The notes beneath the pieces are model-generated. The model did not search any database. It was not told where the DNA came from and was given only the letters and a program-made list of their open reading frames with translations. This document shows positions 1 through 9,400 of a DNA stretch of 11,544 bases, one piece after another. Position 1 is the first letter of the stretch. Each line of letters begins with the position of its first letter. Both the position numbers and the translations under genes were made by a program. Location of the stretch: assembly GCA_032353305.1 (NCBI GenBank), contig JAUCNG010111102.1, forward strand, positions 1 through 11,544, given 5' to 3'. The DNA is from Cephalothrix spiralis (lineage: Eukaryota > Nemertea > Palaeonemertea > Archinemertea > Cephalotrichidae).

Positions 1-384
1 AGGCGTAGTAGCCGTCAGAAGTTCGAACTGTATATGAAATAAAGCTGTAAAGGATGCACAACTGCACAATGCACCCAATACTTCCTACTGATTATCAATA
101 AAGGTATAAAAAGCATTGGATATGTGACAATATACGATTAGAACCTAGGATTTTCTTGAAAACTCATCTGGTTTTTGTTTTCGTGGAATAAACCGTTATA
201 TAATTATAATTAATCATTTTTATCCCACTTTTTTTTCCTGATTCGTGTAATACAGGTAATGCTACATGGGTCTCGAGCCATAAATATTTATCTGCACATA
301 CTTTGCTGTACTGGTCACTTATTTTGTGCCACTCGCCCGTTTATGCTTTGTTTTGGCCGAACCTGAATTTAATGTTTTTTCCAG
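1..384 (+). other. 3' part of an upstream Cav2 intron
   Basis: This is AT-rich sequence ending in the polypyrimidine tract and AG that precede the first visible exon. Bases 1-39 are open in frame 1 (RRSSRQKFEL...) before a TAA at 40-42. They have no recognisable similarity to the Cav2 II-III loop and no good donor, so I do not call an exon there. No repeat or regulatory element was recognised. Confidence 0.7.
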
Positions 385-481
385 CTGATGGAGACGGCGA
401 CGATAATGGGGGAGGAGGTTTTGGTGGTCCTAAACCAATGCTGCCTTATAGTTCAATGTTCATATTTGGACCCACAAATCC
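385..481 (+). CDS. Cav2: Cav2 exon: end of II-III loop and lead-in to IIIS1
   Basis: The 97-base exon follows a good polypyrimidine acceptor (TTTTTTCCAG, ending at 384) and is followed by a perfect GTAAGT donor at 482. It supplies two bases of a split codon, 31 full codons and two bases of the Pro codon finished by the next exon. The translation begins [14 protein letters not shown], an acidic/glycine-rich end of the cytoplasmic II-III loop that is poorly conserved between phyla. It continues with [17 protein letters not shown], the strongly conserved Cav2 motif just before repeat III. The frame is open further upstream to a Met at 303, but those residues do not resemble the channel, so the acceptor at 383-384 sets the exon start. 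The upstream exon is not visible. Confidence 0.9.
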
Positions 482-3400
482 GTAAGTAAAATACATCTTC
501 CTTATAACGTATTGAAATTCTCTTATACTCGTATGTTCGGCTACAAAATTATTGATTTTTTGTCCTTTTTTTCTTTCTCCTTTTTCATAATAAAGAAAAG
601 CCTTTTAGTTTTGAATGTTGTGACTACAATGTAAATGAATGATTCGATCTATAAATATTGCAACATATACATATTTTATTAAATTTCCGCATTCTTCCTT
701 TTCAGAGTTCGTCGCTTCGCTCATTTTGTGGTTAATCTTCGTTACTTTGACTTGTTCATCATGATCGTCATTTGTGCTAGTAGTATAGCCTTGGCTGCTG
801 AGGATCCCGTGAAAGAGAAATCGTATCGTAACAAAATATTGAATTACTTTGATTATGTATTCACTGGCGTTTTTACTGTTGAAATGGTGCTTAAGGTAAG
901 TAATATTTTTGTACATGTCCTCAGTTCACAGAGCTTCATGGGTGGCTCGGTCAGGTTAAACACGTCAAGTGAGATGTATTTCAGCAAACTTTTGGAATCT
1001 TCCTCTCTTCGGGATAAACCAACGCAGGTCTGGTATATATTTAGAAGATCTAAGATATTAGTACTGTACCAGAAATGCCAGCGATATTGGAGAGAAAGAA
1101 AACCTACCCTACTAAACTCAGGGTCAAATGACGCTCCGTCTCTTTGTTATACTGTGATTGAAATCGATCCTCTAGTCGACGAAATAGTAACGAGACTAGA
1201 TATACATAGAAGGAAGTCGGATGTGAAGGCATTTATAAAGGCTTTTGACACCGTAAGAGGGCACTCCCCAGGGATTCCTCCTTGTTACTTACAGACTCTG
1301 GTAAAATCCACTAATTTCCTAAAATGGTCCTATTACTGAAATGATACATACATTGTACATGCTAATTCCTTATGTTTTTTATGAAATATTCTTCGTGTTT
1401 GCCTTTCAGGTCGTTGATCTTGGAATTATCTTCCATCCTGGCTCATATTGCCGTGACTTGTGGAATATTCTAGATGCCACCGTAGTCATATGTGCTCTTG
1501 TAGCATTTGCTTTCACGTAAGTCTTTAACGAGTGCTTTTTAATAACAATTTTGAAGTGCAATTTTGCAGGAAACAAGTGAACACATTTTGACACAAAAAA
1601 CATGTAGCACTTGTGAAGAAGCAAGTTTTGAAGTGGCTTGTAAAATGCTTATGATACATGCTTTTGTAATTGTAGGAGCACTTCCACATGGTCGCTCTTA
1701 ATATGCAGTTAGCTATTTACAATAATTTCGTTTCATTTTGATAAATTGATTAAAATCTATAGTATACACCGTGCCCCCTTTTATTAAAGCCATAGATTTA
1801 TCTTATCGATCATAGCATGTTTGAAGATGAAAACAAAGACAGGTTGTTATTATTTAATTATTTTGGTTTGAATAGTCACATAACTGATAAAATGTATTAA
1901 ATAGTCACCTAAAACGTATTTTTATATAGTCACGTAAATATAAAAAGTGTCACATACACAGAATATATTACGTCATTTTCACGTTATAATATATTGTAAA
2001 TGATAAGGATGGTTGTCTAAATAGTCACAATAATGGAATATGCACCTCACTAATGATGAAATTAACATGATACGAATGTTATCGCATACATATATTATGT
2101 CACATTTAAAAACAAAAATTGTCACATTTATAGACACAGTAAACGCGTGCTAATTATGCTATTAAACAGGCAACATAGTCACTGAAGTTGTAATATTTTG
2201 GCACTAAAAAGTGAATCAAAACTAATTCTACACCGTTATTTAACGAAATAGTCTAGCCACAGATTTAAACTGAATATAAATTAAGATGCCTTCACCTTGG
2301 ATCACTATTTAAATCCGGATAAAATGTAAATTAATTAAAGCTAGTAAATTTAACCTGTTCATAAACTGCATTATTATGAATTTGACATAAAATTACATAA
2401 TACTAAATATGTGACGCCCTACAAAATAAATGTGACAGTCTACTGTCAGTTTGTGTCGTGACATGTTTATAGGATACAGGAAGTTAGAAGCGCCTGTGAC
2501 TAAACAATATTGTGATTTCAAATACTCAAATACCCTGTCCAATGTATTGTCTTAAAATTCGTGAGATTGTAAGCATGCATGTCCCCAAACCAAGGAAATT
2601 TATCACGAGCATTAATGCTTGTACTATGTAGTTATTAGAAATGCTATCTATTTTCCCCGGGAAATTGCTTTTAGGCCATTTTATTTATTAGTTAACTTGG
2701 AAGTACAGAATAATATAGTGTGTGATTTATTTCAATGTCAAATATTTTCTTCAATTTCAAGGTTATTATAGAATATTTAACCTATGTCCTCAATAGTCTG
2801 TAGTTAAGTTAGCTTATATGAGAGTAAAAATACAAAATAGTTGATTTTAGTATGAATACAATTTTAGATTTTAAAAGGTATGAATTCCGTAGGCTTATTT
2901 TGCTTTTACACCATCGCTTTGGTATACGGGACAGGCTGCTTGATTATGCCTATGGAATCTCATACATTTTGTCCATCTAAAGTTAATTCTATCAAAAATC
3001 AATTATCTTGAATGGAAAAAAACAAAAGAAACAATTGAAACTTTTAGAGAGTTAACGTGATAAGCCCACAGGAAATAATGCATGGGGCATACCACGTTTC
3101 GTATCTAGAAGCTTTAGTTACTTTCATTAAGCCAAGTTTTACTTCAAACTTTGGATGTCAGTTATGCATTGATAAACTTGAAATAAATAATAATATAACG
3201 CTTTGAACCTTTTCACATTTAGACCTTTAAAAATGTAACGTGATAAATTCAATAGATTTTCCATTGACTTATCATGTGATAAGTTATATTAACTTATCAT
3301 GTGATAAGTTCTTTTGACTTATCATGTAATAAGTTATATTGACTTATCATCATGTGATAGGTTATATGGACTTATCATGTTTTGTTCATAAAGACTTAAT

Positions 3401-6400
3401 TTATATTTTCTGTACTTTATTGCCCATTTATGCAATAATTCTCTATAAGAGATATATGAATATATCCCTATATTTTCATACTATCAGAAACAAGTAAGTC
3501 CCTATATAAGCTAGACGCAGTTTATCCGTTGTCTCTTTGTGCTGTATCTATCACCCATTTGCTTCAAGGAAACTCACGTCGGTTTGACACATGATAAATG
3601 TTGCTATATTTTGATAGCATTATCGATTTTTAAAATGGATTGGCTACTTGCATGTATCCTTTGTTATTTTTTTTCAAAAATGGTGTAATAATTTTTGATC
3701 TCACTATCATTTTGATGGAAAAAATGTGTGTCTGAGTCACCTGCTGATGGGTTCATTACCTCTGCATGTTAGCGGAAAATCTCCTGTATCCGAATTGTTA
3801 TTCTTAACGTTTAATGTGATATTTGTAATCATTTATGCTCATGTCACACTGTGAAATAGGTCCAGCTGAAAGTTAGGGATTTAATGAAGAGAAAATTCAA
3901 TTTCCCCCAATTGACAATAAACAGCACTGAACACTTATTGTTGGGTAACTCCATGTTAAGCTAACTTATAATTAAGGACTTTAGGATTGGAATTTTATAA
4001 GCCCTATGCATTGGTTTATCTAAATTGAAACACGTCATTTAGTTTGCTTTGAATTCAATAGATTTTCTATTGACTTATCTTGTGATAAGTTCTATGGACT
4101 TATCATGTGATAAGTTCTATGGACTTGTTATATGATAAGTTATGCGAACTTATCATGTTTCGTTAATTCGTTGACATTTTCAAATCACACTGCCATCGAC
4201 TACCATCACGACGCAATTCAAGTGCAGCTCGTGACCGAAATCAATGGGTTTCTACCTTCGCGTAATAATTTACTTGTAATTCTAAATCGAAGTACATCGC
4301 TATACATGCAGGCAGTAATATTTTAAAAGTAACTTAAATAAATTCTATACCTGTACTATGTGGTGGTGCCGATTATATGTGGACGGGTATTCGTAACTTC
4401 TCGGGATTGTATTGATCAATGCATTTTCTATCGTTACCTCCTGGTACTGTATTGATCAATACATTTTCTATCGAACCTCCTGGTACTGTATTGATTAATG
4501 CTTTTTCTACCGTAACCTCTTGGTTTTGTATTAATCAATGCTTTTTCTATGAAATGTGTCGATGATACACCAAACATTTAATTTTTGAAAATTGGATTAT
4601 GTCTCAATTTTAAAGTTATAATCAATTTGTGTTCATTGATTTCACTCTTAAAATCTATCATTATGTATACACTTCTTAATTAGAAATTTAATTCCTAACA
4701 TGGATACCCACCGTACCCTCTTGTTTAAATATGTTTTATGTTTAATTACATATCTTTAAATGTGTCCCAATGTTAGAAATTTCTGCTTCATAGTGATACC
4801 AAACATTCTGCTGGGCCTGAATCTTTTTTTTATTTTGACTCTAATCCGAAAATCCTTCGTTATTACATTCAGCAATGTCAAATTTAATGGGTAAGTTATC
4901 ATGCATGAGCATTCTGTGCCAGTGATATCCCTGAGCCTGTGTCCTAGGGTACTCATGAGGCACAAATAATGCCAGCGCCCATGGAAGAAATGGATGCTGC
5001 TCGTCCTATTGTCTTTGTAAAGTGCCCGGACTGTTCCATTCGACACGGGGTGTTCGTACAATTAATTCACGTACATGTACAATGTACCTTGCATCGCCGT
5101 ATGACCTTATTTAAAGTTGCTGTCTCCCGTAGAGACACGCAATAACCCATGTGCACAGCCTAGACCTATTGTTATGTATTGTGCAAATATTGTAGTGATA
5201 AAGCCAGTAGACAGTTACCTAATATTATTTCGTGATATATAGAAGTAGAACAAATGAGGTCAATTTAATAAGAAGTTAGCCAAGTGAAGAAACCTTAAAA
5301 AACTCACCATCAATTCTATTTCTGTTAATCTTTTCTTAATACTTTTGAGAATGCTTACATCTTGTCAACAAAATATGATTAGAGTACCGGTACGAAAATA
5401 TGAAGTCTTTCTTCCCTATGACAAAATGCCCCCAAGTTTAAGCTTAGTTAGGAATGAAACCAGATTTAAAGTCCAATATATATTCTTTGACTATCTGTGG
5501 TGTAAAATCTTCTTGAAATTTCCAAATACACCGATTTACTGCGTTCTGTAAGCCACACATATTTTGGTTACTGGTAATACCAAAACATATGGTAACTGCG
5601 AATTTACAAATACTTTTCGGGTTATAACTATGCATTAACCAATAAATTATTGTGTATTTACAGTTACAACTCTTTTGACAGTATATCCACAACATTTTTA
5701 CTTTACAGAAATCAAAACGAATGACTCCTACAGTATAGAGTCTTCTTTAACAATAACCAGTGATCTTTTCGTTTCTGTAAATCAAAAAAATGTTTTTACC
5801 GCAAAAAATTTTGTAACTGCAAATTTACCAATGATTTATTGGTTGTAACAAAGATAAATCTGGTAAAAAGACTGGTTACAAAGATATTTTAATTGCCAAA
5901 TATTGTTGGTAACAGTAACGAAAAAATATTGGTGTCATTATAATGTTCAATAAAATTTTACAGTGTAAAGTCTTTATTTTCCCCTGACCTAGTGATCGGA
6001 ATTAAACTCGGAAGATTTGACAATGATTGAAAGCAGAAGTGGTATTCCGGTATTAAATACTAAATATTAGTAATATTTAGTAACATTTGATAGTATCTTT
6101 TCAGTGTTGCCGAAACTCCGTCGTAAGTTAACTAAGTTGGTTGATACCCCAGTTAAGAAAACCTTCGCTTGTTTAGAAGGTCCTCAGTATTTTCAAACCC
6201 CGCGAATTCTCAAACTAGCATACCAGGTATCTGAGAATGACATCCCGTAATTAATTTAAAATCCAAATACTAATAATGGTTTAGCCAATTAAATCCTTGT
6301 TTATTCTTTAATACTAATCTGTTTATATCCAAATAGTAAGCTAGGTTGATGCAGCTCTTAGATAATCCAAATTTCTGGTAGAAAAATAGTAAACTACCCT

Positions 6401-9400
6401 CGACCACTAAGGATAACCCATCGTGTAGATTTCACAACTTTAATACTCTATTGACCAATTAGAAGGTTAAAGTGATAGCTCAGATACTTATAATTCCCCA
6501 TGCTTTGGAACAATGCATGACAATCCCTGATACACTTGAGTATCTGCATGAAGAACATGTTCAAATAAATTCATCGGTCGGCTCAAATTTGGTGTTGGTG
6601 CGATTCAGGGCATACCGCATGTCCAATGACTTTGATTTGAAATTGTTGCAGTATGTTGAACTTCGAACGCTTGGCAATGTTATTATTACAGTATTGATTC
6701 AGAACTCTAGATCTAGGGATGACCATTAGTGAGCAATTTAAAAGACTTCAAAAGATGACGATGCTGTGCAGCCTTTACGAATTTTGACCATGACTTTCAC
6801 CTCCACCGAGTAGGTATATTCATGACATTAAATAGGCCATGTATGGGTCTTGGTCTATTCGTACTGGGATGACGTCACGAAATCTTTTCTGAAGTCGGCC
6901 ATTGCTCATACCGTATTAATTTGCAACTAAAAAACAATTTAAGCGCAATTATGGATAGTTAATCAAATAACATCAAGGATACTAACTCGGTTAGAAATAA
7001 ATATAATTTAGAAACTCAGAATTCGGGCTTCATCGTATTCTAACCTTTGGCACATCTAACTATTTCTTAGATACTGTATTGCTGTCTTCATTTTACTTCC
7101 GTAACTTAGACGAACCGTGACTGCCGGTCTCCTTGTAAATCAGACATAACGGAAATTATCTGGATTACTCAGAGTGATATTAGGAAATACATATACATAA
7201 TACTTCCGGCTCACAAGGAAACGTTACATTAGGTTTATATCCACTAAGCAGACATCTCTCACTAATAATACATCCCACTAAGCAAACATCCCACTAAACT
7301 TCACCTGGTTGAAAACAAAATATAAGATGTTGAAATAACCTTCAATCTGTCTGAGAGGTGACATTTTGGGTGTCAGTTAAGTGAGATATATGTTTAGTGA
7401 GACGTCTTCTTAGTGATACATCACCGTGAAACGTGATAAATTCATAAATTGACTTATCCTGTGTTAAGATCTATGGACTTATCATGTGATAAGTTATATG
7501 AACTTATCATGTGATAAGTTATATGGACTTAATATGTATGGAGACATATCACTAAGCAAACATCTCACTAAACGTCTCCCCATTATATAGTAAAGAAGGT
7601 TGAAAACAAGAAACAGAAAGTGACATTTCGGGTGTCGGTTTAGTGAGATATCTGCTTAGTGAGACGTCTTCTTAGTGATAAATCACCCGATTACGTACCA
7701 TGAAATAAAAAATACAGACATACATATTCTAAATGATAAAATCTTCTTGCTAATTTCTTCCTTGGCTTTCTTTAGACGAGCAGAAGACCTATTTAGCCTC
7801 GATAGCAAAGAGTTAACTGCACGTCTGTCAGATAGGCATGTCAATTCAAAGCTCTGCATGTAAAGTTAGCAATTTTAACCAGGTTTTATGAATTATTTGT
7901 TCAAGTATAACCTAAATTAGCTGTAACCGATGACGGAGTTTAATATTGTTTTAATTCTAGTTGGTGTTGTATATCTATATATTACATACCCGTTAACTAA
8001 ATGGAGCAGTCCCCATTAGATAACTCCTAGCCAAAACGATTCAAACTGTATATTGTCTCAAAATAGAGAATTTTAGAAAAATGAGTTATGAAGTTTCTTT
8101 TTGAGGCAATATTTATTTTATTATTGAAACTTTGGTAAATTTATCAAAAGCACCCACATTCTTTTATATTGAGCACCGTTTTTGATACGTTTTCATTCCA
8201 AATTTGATAATGTGTATAATTTCACTTTTAATACTGTTTTAACATTTCACATTTTATTGAAATTATCAAGATAAGTTCCTTATTCAAACACCTTCGAACC
8301 CTTTTTGAGATATTATCAATGGAAAAAATATAATTTACAGTAACTTCAGTTCTTTTCTTTGTTGCATGTTTTGTTAATAGTTTTATTTCAAGAAAAAAAA
8401 CTTCATTTAACATTTAGCTTTTAATTCAATTTTATTTCCCCCTTTTTCATCATAATTCATTTTTAATACAAAATATATGTTGGAACCTTTTCTAGAAATG
8501 TCAATAACTTGTAACAGTTTAAGATGACAACACTGATTTCTAGAGATGCCAATTAATTGTAACAGTTTTTAAAATATGACAATATGTCAATTTATTGTAA
8601 CAGTTATAAAATGACAACAGAGTTGATAACTTATCTAGTTAGGGACATGTAGATATGGTAGATACTGTGTACACTATGTCACACAAAGTATTAGATGCAG
8701 ATGTATAAGATATAAATCATGTAGTTGCATGAACTAAAAAACTAGAGTCACAGAGCCTTTTCTTTATGCTTACTATTAAATATTATTAACAGCAGCCAAC
8801 TCATAAACATGTATTGGCTTTGTAAATGGCCTTGTATCTTGCAAACAGAGCACTATATTTAGCTCTATAATGTAAATACTACTCTTACTAAGTTTAGCTT
8901 ACACATATTATACTGCTAAAGCTAATTATATTAGCTTGAGGCCTAATTTATGTTAATAAAGTAAGTTATCTTAAATTGCTTAATTTGAAATGATCTGATA
9001 TGCATCAATACGTTTAAAATGAGCAATTCGCTTCTTTTTTATCAGCAGGTTCAAGATTTATATATTAATTTTCAAACTGCCATAATTTATTGTATGTTAA
9101 TGCTGATAAGCAAAGTTTTATGCTTGGGAACATTTTTTGCTAAATGCTCATAATTAACTATAAGATTTCATGCTTTTATTAGTTACATTATGTCAGAAAA
9201 TTAGTTGTTTTGAAATATTGATTTTAGTTAATGCTAAATAATGCAATCATTTAACGCTAAAAGTGTTTTAGAAGGAAAGTTTTTTACCTTAGTGTGTGTT
9301 AGAATATCATAATTTATTGAATATAACTGTTTAAAGGGCTTCTAATATGTTAATTTTTAAGGGTATGCCGATAGGTGGCCATTTATCTTGTGAAGAAAAC

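Noticed and set aside
1-42. Possible upstream Cav2 exon reading RRSSRQKFEL
   Set aside because: Too short to judge, no consensus donor before the stop at 40-42, and no family similarity recognised.
303-384. Extension of the first exon back to a Met at 303
   Set aside because: The residues do not resemble the Cav2 II-III loop and a good polypyrimidine acceptor ends at 384. An internal channel exon needs no Met.
605-916. 103-residue - strand open frame
   Set aside because: It lies antisense over the S1-S2 exon and intron ends and has no recognisable domain; a shadow of the real exon.
943-1015. tRNA-derived SINE head (A-box-like TGGCTCGGTCAGG)
   Set aside because: No B box (GGTTCGANTCC-like) at the expected 30-45 bases downstream.
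728-1339. 203-residue open frame as an independent gene
   Set aside because: Its first 56 residues are the Cav2 S1-S2 exon. The rest is read-through past a perfect GTAAGT donor, and the channel resumes at 1410.
3237-3383. CRISPR-like array of palindromic repeats
   Set aside because: The setting is an animal intron, and spacers are nearly identical, very short and AT-only. There are no unique spacers or cas genes.
4756-5061. 101-residue - strand open frame
   Set aside because: No recognisable domain, low complexity at its C-terminal side and no supporting context. The local sequence looks less AT-rich, so an old repeat fragment is possible, but a gene cannot be supported.
5070-5090. GTACATGTAC palindrome as a regulatory site
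   Set aside because: A perfect 10-base palindrome is expected by chance at this window size, and nothing around it suggests a promoter.
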